From the NCBI RefSeq assembly GCF_030823375.1, contig NZ_JAUSXB010000001.1:3906001-3970000 (forward strand): a stretch of 64,000 nucleotides of DNA, read 5' to 3'. This document shows positions 25,307 to 34,234 of this stretch, piece after piece. The notes below the pieces were generated by a model. The model searched no databases. It was given only the letters and a program-made list of their open reading frames with translations, and had not been told where the DNA came from. A program made the translations under genes and the position numbers. This DNA comes from Pseudarthrobacter siccitolerans (GTDB lineage Bacteria; Actinomycetota; Actinomycetes; Actinomycetales; Micrococcaceae). How positions within the stretch are numbered: the first letter of the stretch is position 1; each line of letters opens with the position of its first letter.

Positions 25307-26548
25307 ATGAAAAAACTCGTGCTGGCCGGCTTCGCCGCTTTTGTCATGGTTGTTGGCACCCTGCTGGGTGCCGTCGTCCCGGGCAACGCAGCGCCCGACC
25401 CCTCCATCACGGCGGGGCAGATCCTCGTGAAGTTCCGCGACAACGCCGCGGCCGCTGGCGTCCTTCGCCCACACGGGCTCAGCGACGGGCCCGGCGTCGG
25501 CAGCACCGGTGCCCACATCATCACAGTGCCGGCGGGGAAGGAGTTGCAGCTCATCGAAGCCCTGGGCCGGAACCCCGTTGTTGAATATGCGGAACCGGAC
25601 TATGTGGTCACTCCGGCGTCAAACGACACCTACTTCCCTGACCAGTACGCCCTGGAAAACACAGGCCAAACGTTCACCAACACAGAAGGCAAAATCACGA
25701 TAGCCGCCGGCACGAACGACGCCGACGTGGACGCCGTCGAAGCCTGGACCGTCACGAAGGGCGGCGGGTTAGGAGTCGCTGTCCTCGATTCCGGCGTCGC
25801 CACCGACAACCCCGACATCAGCCCGAAGGTGGTTGCACGGACCAACTACACCACGTCGAGAAACAACGAGGACAATTACGGCCACGGCACACACGTCGCC
25901 GGCATCATCGCTGCAACCGAGGGCAACGGCATTGGCGTCGCCGGTATTTGCCCGCACTGCACCATCCTGGCCGGCAAAATCCTCAGCGACACCGGGATGG
26001 GGTCCAGCTCAGGGCTTGCGAACGGTATCAACTGGGCAGTCGAAAGTGGCGCGAAGGTCATCAGCATGAGCCTCGTAGTGGGGGCGTCAGCCACCCTGGA
26101 AACTGCCGTCAATAACGCTTGGAACGCGGGTGTGGTGCTCGTTGCCGCAGCCGGCAATGGGAATAACACCACCATGACGTATCCGGCCGCGTACCCCAAT
26201 GTCATTGCCGTGGGGGCAACGAACAACAGGGACTTGAAGGCATCGTTCTCCACCTATGGCACGTGGGTGGATGTCGCAGCGCCCGGGGTCGGCGTCTACT
26301 CCACCTTCCCCAACCACAAGTTTGTTCTTGCGAGGCAAGACAACCGTTCCTTGGGTTATGACATCAGCAGCGGCACGTCGATGTCCGCACCGATCGTCGC
26401 CGCCGTCGTTGCCCTCGCCTGGAACGCCCACCCCACCCTCACAAACTCGCTCGTTCGCGAAAAGGTCGAAGCCACCACCGACCCAGCTGGCGTCATCGGC
26501 TCCGACTGGACGCACGGCCGGGTGAACGCAGACCGAGCCGTGCACTAG
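25307..26548 (+). CDS. Secreted subtilisin-like serine protease (S8 family)
   Basis: This 413-residue preproprotein has a signal peptide (MKKLVLAGFAAFVMVVGTLL, cleavage near PGNAAP), an inhibitor-I9-like propeptide (ILVKFRDNAAAAG to VVEYAEPDYVV) and an S8 catalytic domain. The triad is Asp161 in AVLDSGVATD, His193 in NYGHGTHVAGI and Ser358 in SSGTSMSAPIVAA, with the oxyanion Asn in VAAAGNGNN. A single Cys pair is possible in GICPHCTIL. It is complete, monocistronic, and should be secreted to degrade external protein. Confidence 0.93.
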   Translation: MKKLVLAGFAAFVMVVGTLLGAVVPGNAAPDPSITAGQILVKFRDNAAAAGVLRPHGLSDGPGVGSTGAHIITVPAGKELQLIEALGRNPVVEYAEPDYVVTPASNDTYFPDQYALENTGQTFTNTEGKITIAAGTNDADVDAVEAWTVTKGGGLGVAVLDSGVATDNPDISPKVVARTNYTTSRNNEDNYGHGTHVAGIIAATEGNGIGVAGICPHCTILAGKILSDTGMGSSSGLANGINWAVESGAKVISMSLVVGASATLETAVNNAWNAGVVLVAAAGNGNNTTMTYPAAYPNVIAVGATNNRDLKASFSTYGTWVDVAAPGVGVYSTFPNHKFVLARQDNRSLGYDISSGTSMSAPIVAAVVALAWNAHPTLTNSLVREKVEATTDPAGVIGSDWTHGRVNADRAVH

Positions 26549-26602
26549 CCACTCGGTGTCCGGCTCCTCCGGCAGGGCCCTGCCCGGTGCGCCAGCAGGT
26601 TT

Positions 26603-27670
26603 CTACTTGCGGGAGGTTGCCTGGCGGGCGCTGTTGCGGACCACCAGGGTGGGCGGGATGGGCGTGCGGTCCACGTCCCGCCCCTCCATGGCACCGATGA
26701 GCACCTCGGTGCTCATCAGCGCCAGCGCGGTGAAGTCCTGGCGCACGGTGGTCAGGGGAGGCAGGAAATAGTCGGACCCCTCAACGTCGTCGAATCCCAC
26801 GATGCTGACATCATCCGGAACCCGGATGCCGTTTTCGGTGAAAGCGCGGATCAGCCCAAGCCCGGTGTGGTCGCTGGCGGCGAAAATGGCCTGCGGAACC
26901 GTTCCCTCGCGAACCAGCCTGAGGCCCGTCTCGTAGGCCCACTTGGGGCTCCAGTCGCCTTCGATGCAAAGCCCCGGCTCCAGCCCTGCATCGCGCAGCG
27001 CCGCTTCCCAGCCGCGCTTGCGGACCCGCCCATCGAACCAGTCCATGGAACCGGCAATGTGGGCGATGTCCGTATGGCCCAGGTCTATAAGGTGCTGGGT
27101 GGCCAGCCTCGCTCCGAGCTCCTGGTTTTCCGAGTAGGTGAAGACATTGGGCGTGGACGAGGCTCCGGCGGCGATCATCTCCACCGGTACACGGCATGTG
27201 GCGTTCCAAACAGCTGCCGCCATATCAACAACCGGTGCGATGACGATGATCCCTCCCACGCCGGAATCATCCAGGCTGTCGAGGGCGGCTTGGACAGACT
27301 CTTCGTAGGGCTTCTCAACGCTGATGACCGTTGTGGCATAGCCCTTCTTACGCGCAACGTTTTCAAGCGCCAAGAGCGTTCCCACCGGGCCGAAGCGCGG
27401 CGACCCGTCGGAGAGTATGCCGATGGACGTCGAACGGCTGGTAACCAGTGCGGTGGCTGCCCGGTTCCTGCGGTAGCCGATGTCTTTGATGATCTGATGA
27501 ACGCGTTCGCGGGTTGAGGCGCTGACGTCCGGCGCGTCATTCAGGACCCGCGAGACAGTGCCAAAGGAGACGCCGGCCATTTCCGCCACATCGTTGATGG
27601 TCGGTTTCCTGCGCGACGGCGATGCCGGAGGCCGGTCATTGCCCTCCCGGCGGACTGCCATGCCTGTCAT
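26603..27670 (-). CDS. LacI-family transcriptional regulator
   Basis: This 355-residue regulator has the LacI helix-turn-helix TINDVAEMAGVSFGTVSRVL with hinge helix, then a periplasmic-binding-protein-like sensor: GIIVIAPVVDMAA, GHTDIAHIAGSMDWFDGR, AIFAASDHTGLGLIRAFTEN and VSIVGFDDVEGSDYFLPPLT. It is divergent from the sugar operon that starts at 27885, and three LacI-type palindromes lie between them (27801-27856), so it most likely represses that operon and responds to the transported sugar or a product. Confidence 0.92.
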   Translation of the reverse strand: MTGMAVRREGNDRPPASPSRRKPTINDVAEMAGVSFGTVSRVLNDAPDVSASTRERVHQIIKDIGYRRNRAATALVTSRSTSIGILSDGSPRFGPVGTLLALENVARKKGYATTVISVEKPYEESVQAALDSLDDSGVGGIIVIAPVVDMAAAVWNATCRVPVEMIAAGASSTPNVFTYSENQELGARLATQHLIDLGHTDIAHIAGSMDWFDGRVRKRGWEAALRDAGLEPGLCIEGDWSPKWAYETGLRLVREGTVPQAIFAASDHTGLGLIRAFTENGIRVPDDVSIVGFDDVEGSDYFLPPLTTVRQDFTALALMSTEVLIGAMEGRDVDRTPIPPTLVVRNSARQATSRK

Positions 27671-27785
27671 GCCTCTCCTTGTCCTGCGCTGTGCGAGCTG
27701 GGCCTATGTGGGAGCTGAGCCTGGCACCGCTGTGAGCCTGCTTAAGCTTACGTCCCTGCCCCTGCACCAGCCTGCCATGTGATCG

Positions 27786-27814
27786 TTGACACCATCTCCG
27801 TTAGCGTTTACGCT
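27786..27814 (+). promoter_or_regulatory. Candidate sigma-70-type promoter of the sugar operon
   Basis: TTGACA at 27786-27791 is followed, 17 bases later, by TACGCT at 27809-27814. The -35 matches the consensus and the -10 keeps the key first T, A and last T. The first operator palindrome (27801-27816) covers the -10, consistent with repression by steric block. Confidence 0.5.
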
Positions 27815-27856
27815 AATTACCGTAAACGTTCACGGAAGCGTCGTAAACGTTAACGG
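27801..27856. promoter_or_regulatory. Three LacI-type operator palindromes
   Basis: Three related palindromes stand in a row: TTAGCGT-TT-ACGCTAA (27801-27816, perfect 7-base arms), CCGTAAACGTTCACGG (27820-27835) and CGTAAACGTTAACG (27842-27855). The last two share the ACGTT core typical of LacI-family sites. They lie between the divergent LacI gene and the 27885 gene and overlap the proposed promoter. Centre spacings of about 19 and 21 bases put them on roughly the same face of the helix. Confidence 0.7.
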
Positions 27857-27884
27857 AGGCCCATCTGGACAGAAAGCGAGCGGC

Positions 27885-28367
27885 ATGAGCGACACAATCG
27901 TGGCCGCTCTTTCGCTCACTCCCGGCATGAGCTTCCGGAACGTTGATGAAGCCCAGTGGGCACACCTTGAAGTACTGCTAACGAGCGCAGCACGTGATGA
28001 TCTCGCAGCAGCCGTCCACACTTTTGTCCCCGCCGGTTCCTCGGCTGTTGTCGGCGTCTTCGATGACAACACCCTGTGGGCAAGCCTGGTTGTCTCTCTC
28101 GACCAGACCGGCACGCCTGTGTCACTGACGACCATCCAAGGGTCAGTAGCCGAGGCTGCCGGCGGCATGGCAAAGGCGGCAGGGGAGGCGGTGAGGTGGG
28201 TGCAAGCCCACCACGGACCGTGTTCCTTGGGCCTTTTCGTTGAGAAGGTCCACGCGGAAGCCTTCGTGAAGGCTTCCGACAAGGCTGCCGCTGTCCGTAC
28301 AGCCGCAGCCGCCGGCGGCCTTGTCCTGTCGCCGGTTCCCCCTGCCCTCGCCATAGCGCTTGCCTGA
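27885..28367 (+). CDS. Unknown protein at head of sugar ABC operon
   Basis: This 160-residue protein (SDTIVAALSLTPGMSFRNVD start) is not recognised. It is Ala/Val-rich and soluble, with a possible alpha+beta core (HTFVPAGSSAVVGVFDDNTL, WASLVVSLDQTGTPVSLTTI), a helix (AKAAGEAVRWVQAHHGPCSL) and an Ala-rich C-terminal helix ending in a hydrophobic Pro-containing tail (GGLVLSPVPPALAIALA). There is no signal peptide at the start. The longer open frame to 27786 would run through the operators and is rejected. As first gene of the LacI-controlled operon it probably serves the same sugar pathway, perhaps as a sensor or chaperone; this is inference. Confidence 0.6.
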   Translation: MSDTIVAALSLTPGMSFRNVDEAQWAHLEVLLTSAARDDLAAAVHTFVPAGSSAVVGVFDDNTLWASLVVSLDQTGTPVSLTTIQGSVAEAAGGMAKAAGEAVRWVQAHHGPCSLGLFVEKVHAEAFVKASDKAAAVRTAAAAGGLVLSPVPPALAIALA

Positions 28368-28411
28368 CTCAAACAACCACACCACCCATTCCATACAAGC
28401 ACTGGAGAACA

Positions 28412-29572
28412 ATGATGATCCGCAGGCTTCCCCTGGTGGCCTTGGCCGCAGCTCTGTCACTTTCCGTCGCATCCTGCAGCAGTTCAACCGCGAGCACCTC
28501 CAACGCCCCTGATGCCGGCGTTTCCGAGAAGGCCCAGCAGGCCCTCGACAAGATCAAGGGACAGGTCCTGAGCAAGGGCCCCAACGGTGAATCTCCGTCC
28601 CCGGCCTCAGTTGCAGACCTGACGCCGGAAGAGATTGAAAAGGTCAAGGCACTCAACGCCAAAGCCGCCATCGTGATGCACTACGGGGGCAACGACTGGG
28701 CCACCGCCCAGACCAACGGCCTCAAGAGCGAGTTCGAAAAGCTCGGCATCAAGGTGATTGCCACGACCGACGCGAACTTCAAGCCGGACAAGCAGGTCTC
28801 GGACATCGAGACCGTCATGACGCAGGACCCGGACATCATTGTGTCCATCCCCACCGACCCCGTGGCCACCTCCTCGGCCTACAAAAAGGCCGCCGCCGCC
28901 GGAACCAAGCTCGTCTTCATGGACAACATTCCGCAGGGACTGACCGCCGGCACGGACTACGTTTCGGTCGTTTCCGCGGACAACTACGGAAACGGCGTCG
29001 TCTCCGCACACCAGATGGCCAAGGCCATCGGCGGCAAGGGCAAGATCGGTCTTGTTTTCCACCAGGCTGACTTCTTTGTGACCAAGCAGCGCTACGAAGG
29101 CTTCAAGGAAACGATCACCAAGGAATACCCCGGGATCCAGATCGTCGAAGAGAAGGGGATCGCCGGTCCGGACTTCGCCGGTGATGCGCAGGCCGCCGCC
29201 AACGCCATGCTGAGCAAGTACGCCGACCTCTCCGGCATCTGGGCGGTATGGGACGTCCCGGCAGAAGGCGTCATGGCTGCCGCCCGCGCCGCTGGCCGGC
29301 CGGACCTGAAGATTGCCACCGAGGACCTCGGCAAGAACGTCGCCATCGCCCTGGCCAAAGACCAGCTCGTCGTCGGACTCGGCGCCCAGGTTCCCTTCGA
29401 CCAGGGAGTCACTGAGGCCCGGCTGGCCGCAGGAGCCCTCATCGGCAAGCAGGCACCGGCCTACGTGGCGCTGAGCGCACTGCCGGTGGATCACTCCAAC
29501 GTCCTGGAAGCCTGGAAGCAGGTCTACCACGAGGACGCTCCGAAGGACATCCAAGAGTCCTACAAGAAGTAG
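28412..29572 (+). CDS. Sugar ABC transporter substrate-binding lipoprotein (ribose-type)
   Basis: This 386-residue protein begins with a lipoprotein signal ending VASC (lipid-attached Cys at about 22) and a Ser/Thr linker. The type-I periplasmic-binding fold shows in AAIVMHYGGNDWATAQTNGL, KVIATTDANFKPDKQVSDIE, PDIIVSIPTDPVATSSAYKK, GTKLVFMDNIPQG and GIWAVWDVPAEGVMAAARAA. It belongs to the family that serves ribose/galactose/xylose-type (CUT2) importers. A GGAG precedes the first of two tandem ATGs. A strong hairpin follows the stop (29585), before the ATPase gene. Confidence 0.9.
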   Translation: MMIRRLPLVALAAALSLSVASCSSSTASTSNAPDAGVSEKAQQALDKIKGQVLSKGPNGESPSPASVADLTPEEIEKVKALNAKAAIVMHYGGNDWATAQTNGLKSEFEKLGIKVIATTDANFKPDKQVSDIETVMTQDPDIIVSIPTDPVATSSAYKKAAAAGTKLVFMDNIPQGLTAGTDYVSVVSADNYGNGVVSAHQMAKAIGGKGKIGLVFHQADFFVTKQRYEGFKETITKEYPGIQIVEEKGIAGPDFAGDAQAAANAMLSKYADLSGIWAVWDVPAEGVMAAARAAGRPDLKIATEDLGKNVAIALAKDQLVVGLGAQVPFDQGVTEARLAAGALIGKQAPAYVALSALPVDHSNVLEAWKQVYHEDAPKDIQESYKK

Positions 29573-29584
29573 CCAGACCTGACC

Positions 29585-29609
29585 GTGCGGGGGCTGCCTG
29601 CCCCCGCAC
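29585..29609 (+). terminator. Intercistronic hairpin after substrate-binding protein gene
   Basis: GTGCGGGGGC (29585-29594) pairs perfectly with GCCCCCGCAC (29600-29609) around a 5-base loop, giving a 10-bp stem. There is no U-run, and the next gene starts at 29628, so it is more likely an mRNA-stabilising or attenuating hairpin than a full terminator. Such structures commonly let binding-protein mRNA exceed that of the ATPase and permease. Confidence 0.75.
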
Positions 29610-29627
29610 CGTCCCGAAAGGGCAACA

Positions 29628-31136
29628 ATGAACACCGCAGACAATGCCGTCGAAATGCGCTCGATCTCCAAAGGCTTCAACGGGGTCTCCGTGCTGAAGG
29701 ACGTCAGCTTCGACGTCCGCAAGGGCGAAGTCCACGCCTTGGCAGGCGGCAACGGCGCCGGTAAGTCCACGCTCATGAAGATCCTCCAAGGGGTTTACCA
29801 GACGGACGCGGGCGAGATCCTCATCGGCGGAAAACCCACCGTCATCAACTCGATCCAGGAAGCCAAGGCAGCCGGCATCGGCATGGTCTTCCAGGAATTC
29901 AGCCTGGTACCCAGCCTGACCGTGGCCCAGAACATTTTCCTTGCCGCCGAGCCCCTCAGCGCGGGCGGGTTCATTGACGACAGGGCCTCGGTCCGGCGGG
30001 CCAGGGAGATCTTCGCCGAAATGGAAGTGGACGTAGACCCCCATGCGGAGGTCTCCCGGCTCGGCACCGCGTACTGGCAGTTGACCGAGATCGCCAAGGC
30101 GCTCTCGCAGAACGCCCAGGTACTGATCATGGATGAGCCCACCGCCAGCCTTGCCCGGCACGAGTCCGAAGCGCTCTTCGAACTGATTGACCGGCTCAAG
30201 CAGCGCGGCATGTCCATCATCTACATCTCCCACCGGATGGACGAGGTCTACCGGCTCGCGGACCGGATCACCATCCTCCGCGACGGCCGCCGGCTCCTGA
30301 CAGAGCCGTTGACCGCCGTGACACCCGAACAGATCGTCGAAGGCATCGTTGGCAAGAAAATCGAGGGCCAACTCGCATACCGCGAACGGGACACCGCCGC
30401 GCATGAGGGGGCACCCCTGCTGGAGGTCCGCGGCCTGAACGTCGGGCGGCGGGTGAAGGACATCTCCTTCACCCTTCAACCCGGCGAGATCCTGGGGCTG
30501 GCAGGGCTCATGGGAAGCGGGCGCACCGAACTCGCGCGCGCACTGTTCGGCATCGACCGGCGTGACAGCGGTGAAATCCTCATCAGGGGGAAGAAAGGCA
30601 CCATAGCTTCCCCGCAGCAGGCCATCGACGCCGGCATCGCCCTCATCCCCGAGGACCGGCGGGCGCAAGGCCTTGTCCTGGACCATTCGGTCCGTGACAA
30701 CCTCCTGCTGCCGCTGCTGGGCCAGATCAGGCGCGGACCGCTGCTGGACGCCACCAAAGGCAAGGAACTCTCGGCGTCCCTCATCAAGAAGTTCGCGGTC
30801 AAGGTGGCCCACCCCCACCGTCCGGTGCGGCTGCTCTCGGGTGGCAACCAGCAGAAGGTGGTCATCGCCAAATGGCTGGGCACCGACCCGGACATCCTCA
30901 TCCTGGATGAACCGACGGCCGGCGTCGACATCGGCACCAAGAGCGAAATCCTGGACATGATCCGCGAACTCGCCAATGCCGGCAAAGCCGTCATCGTCAT
31001 CTCATCCGAATACCCCGAACTACTCGCGGTCAGCGACCGCGTCCTCGTCCTCAAGGACGGCTCCGTCATCCGTGACATCCCCCGCAGTGAGATCGCTGAC
31101 GAGGAATATCTTCAACTTGCAGTCCAGGGAGTCTGA
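29628..31136 (+). CDS. Sugar ABC transporter ATP-binding protein (two ATPase domains)
   Basis: This 502-residue protein contains tandem ABC domains as in RbsA/MglA/XylG. Domain 1 has Walker A GGNGAGKSTLMKILQG, the signature variant LSQNAQ and Walker B VLIMDEPTASLA. Domain 2 has the usual degenerate GLMGSGRTELARALFG, signature LLSGGNQQKVVIAKWL and ILILDEPTAGVDIG. The length is typical for CUT2 importers. It lies downstream of the binding protein and four bases ahead of the permease in the same operon. Confidence 0.93.
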   Translation: MNTADNAVEMRSISKGFNGVSVLKDVSFDVRKGEVHALAGGNGAGKSTLMKILQGVYQTDAGEILIGGKPTVINSIQEAKAAGIGMVFQEFSLVPSLTVAQNIFLAAEPLSAGGFIDDRASVRRAREIFAEMEVDVDPHAEVSRLGTAYWQLTEIAKALSQNAQVLIMDEPTASLARHESEALFELIDRLKQRGMSIIYISHRMDEVYRLADRITILRDGRRLLTEPLTAVTPEQIVEGIVGKKIEGQLAYRERDTAAHEGAPLLEVRGLNVGRRVKDISFTLQPGEILGLAGLMGSGRTELARALFGIDRRDSGEILIRGKKGTIASPQQAIDAGIALIPEDRRAQGLVLDHSVRDNLLLPLLGQIRRGPLLDATKGKELSASLIKKFAVKVAHPHRPVRLLSGGNQQKVVIAKWLGTDPDILILDEPTAGVDIGTKSEILDMIRELANAGKAVIVISSEYPELLAVSDRVLVLKDGSVIRDIPRSEIADEEYLQLAVQGV

Positions 31137-31139
31137 CCA

Positions 31140-32126
31140 GTGAGCAACGCAAACACCATCACCCCCCGCGATGCCGCGGTAACCCGCAATGTCGGGTCCA
31201 AGCTCAAAGAGCTGGACTGGCGGCGCTACGTCATCTACATCGGCTTCGTCGTCGTCTTCATCTTCTTCGCCGTCCTGCTGCGCGACCAGGGCTTCCTGTC
31301 CCCGCAGAACCTCCTCAACATCTTCCGGCAGACGGCCACCATCACCGTCATCGCCGTCGGCATGACATACGTCATCTCGTGCGCGGAAATCGACCTGAGC
31401 GTGGGCTCCGTGGCCGGCCTTTCCAGCGTCTGCACGGCCATGGCACTGGCGCAGTGGGGCCTGGTCCCCGGCATCCTCGCGGGCCTCGCCGTCGGACTCG
31501 TGGTGGGCTCCGCCAACGGTGCGCTGGTCAGTCTCCTCGGGATCCCCTCCTTCCTGGTGACCCTGGGCATGCTGGGCATCGCCGTCGGCGTCGCGCAGTG
31601 GATCACCGCCTCGGCCCCGCAGCCGATCCTGGACGACACCTTCAATACGCTGTTCGGATCCGGTGACTTTGGCCCGGTGCCCGGCCTGGTGGTCTGGAGC
31701 GCAATCTTCGTCGCCATCGGCGCCGTCGTCCTGAACCGCACCAGGTTCGGCCGCCAAGTCCTCGCAACCGGCGGTAACCGCAACGCGGCCGAGTTCACCG
31801 GCATCAACACCAAGCGCATCAAATTCCAGGTGCTCCTCATCTCGGGCATGGTGGCCAGCGTTGCCGGCATGCTGTACGCCGGCCGCCTCCAGTCAGGCCG
31901 GTTCCAGTGGGGCGCGGGCGATGAACTCTCCGCGATCGCCGCCGTCATCCTGGGCGGAACCAGCCTCTTCGGCGGGTTCGGCTCCATCATCGGCACCCTC
32001 TTCGGCGCCCTGCTGATCGGCCTGATCAACAACGGACTGATCCTCGCCGGACTCGACAGCAGCCAGCAGCAGGTGGTCCGCGGCGCAATCATCATCCTGG
32101 CCGTCGCCCTCGCCCGAAAGAAGTAG
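31140..32126 (+). CDS. Sugar ABC transporter permease (ribose-type)
   Basis: This 328-residue membrane protein has 8-10 helices and the RbsC-type core: MTYVISCAEIDLSVGSVAGL, GLVVGSANGALVSLLGIPSF, LVTLGMLGIAVGVAQWIT and the ATPase-coupling segment GGTSLFGGFGSIIGTLFGAL, then LINNGLILAGLDSSQQQVVR. The GTG start lies four bases after the ATPase stop. It completes the importer encoded from 28412. Confidence 0.92.
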   Translation: MSNANTITPRDAAVTRNVGSKLKELDWRRYVIYIGFVVVFIFFAVLLRDQGFLSPQNLLNIFRQTATITVIAVGMTYVISCAEIDLSVGSVAGLSSVCTAMALAQWGLVPGILAGLAVGLVVGSANGALVSLLGIPSFLVTLGMLGIAVGVAQWITASAPQPILDDTFNTLFGSGDFGPVPGLVVWSAIFVAIGAVVLNRTRFGRQVLATGGNRNAAEFTGINTKRIKFQVLLISGMVASVAGMLYAGRLQSGRFQWGAGDELSAIAAVILGGTSLFGGFGSIIGTLFGALLIGLINNGLILAGLDSSQQQVVRGAIIILAVALARKK

Positions 32127-32172
32127 CACCGGTGACTTCCACATCTTCCCCAGCAGTTGAAAGGCAGAAGCA

Positions 32173-32994
32173 ATGAAACTCGGATACTGTTCCATCACCT
32201 GGGGCGGCGTCGTCGGCCACCCGCAAGGTGTGACCAGCGTGAAAGACCTCTTCTACCTGACCCACGGATCCATGCGGGACGCCGTCCAGGACATCGCCTC
32301 AGTGGGCTACCAGGGCGTTGAAATGTTCGACGGCAACCTCGCGGAGTACGCGGAAAAGCCCGAGGAACTCAAGGAAATCCTTGGTACTGCCGGCGTCGAA
32401 CTAACAAGCGTCTACACCGGGGCGAACTTCATCTACGCGGACATACTCCCCGACGAGCTGCACCGGATCCACCGTGCCGCCGAACTGGCTGCCAGCTTCG
32501 GAGCGGAACGGCTTGTGGTGGGAGGCGGAGCGCGCCGCGCGGCCGGAACCACTGATGAGGACTACCACCGGCTTGGCATGGCGCTGGACCAAGTAACGGA
32601 CATCGCGGAAAGCTTCGGGCTGTCAGCGAGCTACCACCCGCATCTGAGCACCATCGTGGAGAGCCCGGACGAGCTGGACAAACTGATGCCGCTCACCCGG
32701 ATCGGTTTCTGCCCGGACACCGCCCACCTCGCTGCCGGCGGGGCGGACCCGGCCGCGGTTATCAGGAAATATCCGGACCGTATCCGGCACGTCCACCTCA
32801 AAGACTTCCAGCAGGACCCCTTCAATTTCCTCCCCCTGGGGCAGGGCGAGCTGGATTTCCCGGACATCATCGCCGCCATCCGGGAAAGCGGATATGACAG
32901 CTGGCTCATGGTGGAACTCGACAACTACAACGGCGATCCCCGCGAAGCCGCAGCCCTCAGCAAGAAGTACCTGGACAAGCTCCTCTCCAACTGA
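32173..32994 (+). CDS. Sugar phosphate isomerase/epimerase-like TIM-barrel enzyme
   Basis: This 273-residue protein has the AP-endonuclease-2/xylose-isomerase-like TIM barrel: MKLGYCSITWGGVVG, GYQGVEMFDGNLAEY, AERLVVGGGARRA, SASYHPHLSTIVES, GFCPDTAHLAAGGADPA, RHVHLKDFQQDP and SWLMVELDNYNGDPREA. The metal ligands of the family (Glu, Asp, His, Glu) are all in place. In operons with Gfo/Idh/MocA oxidoreductases, such enzymes isomerise, eliminate or hydrate 3-keto sugars. In the levoglucosan pathway LgdB-type proteins of this fold do the elimination and hydration, so an LgdB-like role is a reasonable but unproven guess. Confidence 0.85.
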   Translation: MKLGYCSITWGGVVGHPQGVTSVKDLFYLTHGSMRDAVQDIASVGYQGVEMFDGNLAEYAEKPEELKEILGTAGVELTSVYTGANFIYADILPDELHRIHRAAELAASFGAERLVVGGGARRAAGTTDEDYHRLGMALDQVTDIAESFGLSASYHPHLSTIVESPDELDKLMPLTRIGFCPDTAHLAAGGADPAAVIRKYPDRIRHVHLKDFQQDPFNFLPLGQGELDFPDIIAAIRESGYDSWLMVELDNYNGDPREAAALSKKYLDKLLSN

Positions 32995-33060
32995 TTTTTC
33001 AACCGCAGGGGAGTGCCGCAGCCGGCACCTACCCCACCTTCCGAAAGGAACAACATTCAC

Positions 33061-34233
33061 ATGCAGAACCTCAACGTCGGCCTCATCGGAGGCGGCTTCA
33101 TGGGCAAGGCCCACTCCCTGGCGTACGCCGCGATGCCCATGTTCTTCTGGCCTGCACCGGCGATGCCGGTCCGCAAGGTCATTGCCGAAGCCAATGAAGA
33201 CCTTGCTGCCGAAGCGGCCCGCCGCTTCGGCTTCGAAAATTCCACCTCGGACTGGCGCAGCATCATCGACGATCCGGACATCCACGTGGTGGACATTGCA
33301 ACGCCCAACCACCTCCACGCCGAGATTGCCATTGCCGCGGCCGAAGCCGGCAAGCACATCATCTGCGAAAAGCCCCTGGCCCGTACGGGTGAGGAGTCCA
33401 AGGCCATGTACGACGCGGTCAAAGACAAAAACATCGTCCACATGGTTGCCTTCAACTACCGGCGGACCCCTGCCGTTGCGCTGGCCAAGAAATACATCGA
33501 GGAAGGCGCCATTGGCCAGATCCTCAGCTTCCGCGGGACCTACCTGCAGGACTGGAGCGCCGATCCCAACTCCCCGCTCTCCTGGCGCTTCCAGAAATCC
33601 ATTGCAGGTTCGGGCGCCCTCGGCGACATCGCAACGCACGTCTTTGACATGGCCCGCTATCTGGTGGGCGAGTTCAGTGCCGTCAACGCCGTCCTGTCCA
33701 CCTGGATCCCCGAGCGGCCGCTCCAAGCTGGCGGTGCCGACGCACTCGGCACGGTCCGCGGCGGAGAAGGACCCCGCGGCGAGGTTGACGTGGACGACGA
33801 AGTGATGACCATGATCCGTTTCGCCAACGGAGCCGTGGGTTCCGTGGAAGCAACACGCAACGCCCACGGCAGGAACAACTACATCACGTTCGAGATCCAC
33901 GGAACCGAGGGAAGCATCGTGTTCAACTACGAGCGGCGCGACGAACTGCAGGTCTGCTTCGCTTCAGACCAGGCCGACCGCCGGGGCTTCCGCACCGTTT
34001 ACACCGGTCCGGCACACCCCTACGGAGAAGGACTCTGGCCCATCCCTGCCCTGGGCATTGGCTACGGCGAAACGAAGATCATCGAGGCCTACGACTTCTT
34101 CAAGGCCATCGCAGAAGGCGGCAGCGTCAGCCCGAGTTTCGCCGACGGCTACCAGGTGGCCCTGATCGACGACGCGATCGTCGAATCGGCTGCAAAGGAA
34201 TCGTGGGTCGAGGTTCCGCAGATCAATTCATGA
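33061..34233 (+). CDS. Gfo/Idh/MocA oxidoreductase, probably levoglucosan dehydrogenase-like
   Basis: This 390-residue protein starts with the NAD-binding MQNLNVGLIGGGFMGKAHSL. The family motif AGKHIICEKPLARTGEE gives the catalytic Lys104, and GALGDIATHVFDMARYL gives the Asp189/His193 pair. From memory the N-terminus and this pair match the levoglucosan dehydrogenase of Pseudarthrobacter phenanthrenivorans very closely, so oxidation of levoglucosan to its 3-keto form is the best guess; other 1,6-anhydro sugars, inositol or glycosides remain possible. The ATG at 33061 after a GAAAGGAAC leader is preferred to one 48 bases upstream. The operon also supplies a ribose-type importer and an isomerase. 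Confidence 0.85.
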   Translation: MQNLNVGLIGGGFMGKAHSLAYAAMPMFFWPAPAMPVRKVIAEANEDLAAEAARRFGFENSTSDWRSIIDDPDIHVVDIATPNHLHAEIAIAAAEAGKHIICEKPLARTGEESKAMYDAVKDKNIVHMVAFNYRRTPAVALAKKYIEEGAIGQILSFRGTYLQDWSADPNSPLSWRFQKSIAGSGALGDIATHVFDMARYLVGEFSAVNAVLSTWIPERPLQAGGADALGTVRGGEGPRGEVDVDDEVMTMIRFANGAVGSVEATRNAHGRNNYITFEIHGTEGSIVFNYERRDELQVCFASDQADRRGFRTVYTGPAHPYGEGLWPIPALGIGYGETKIIEAYDFFKAIAEGGSVSPSFADGYQVALIDDAIVESAAKESWVEVPQINS

Positions 34234-34234
34234 C

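Noticed and set aside
29439..30818. 459-residue minus-strand frame opposite the sugar ABC ATPase
   Set aside because: Antisense shadow; the plus strand has full Walker and signature motifs.
32623..33900. 425-residue minus-strand frame opposite isomerase and dehydrogenase
   Set aside because: Antisense shadow with no family motifs; both plus-strand genes are complete.
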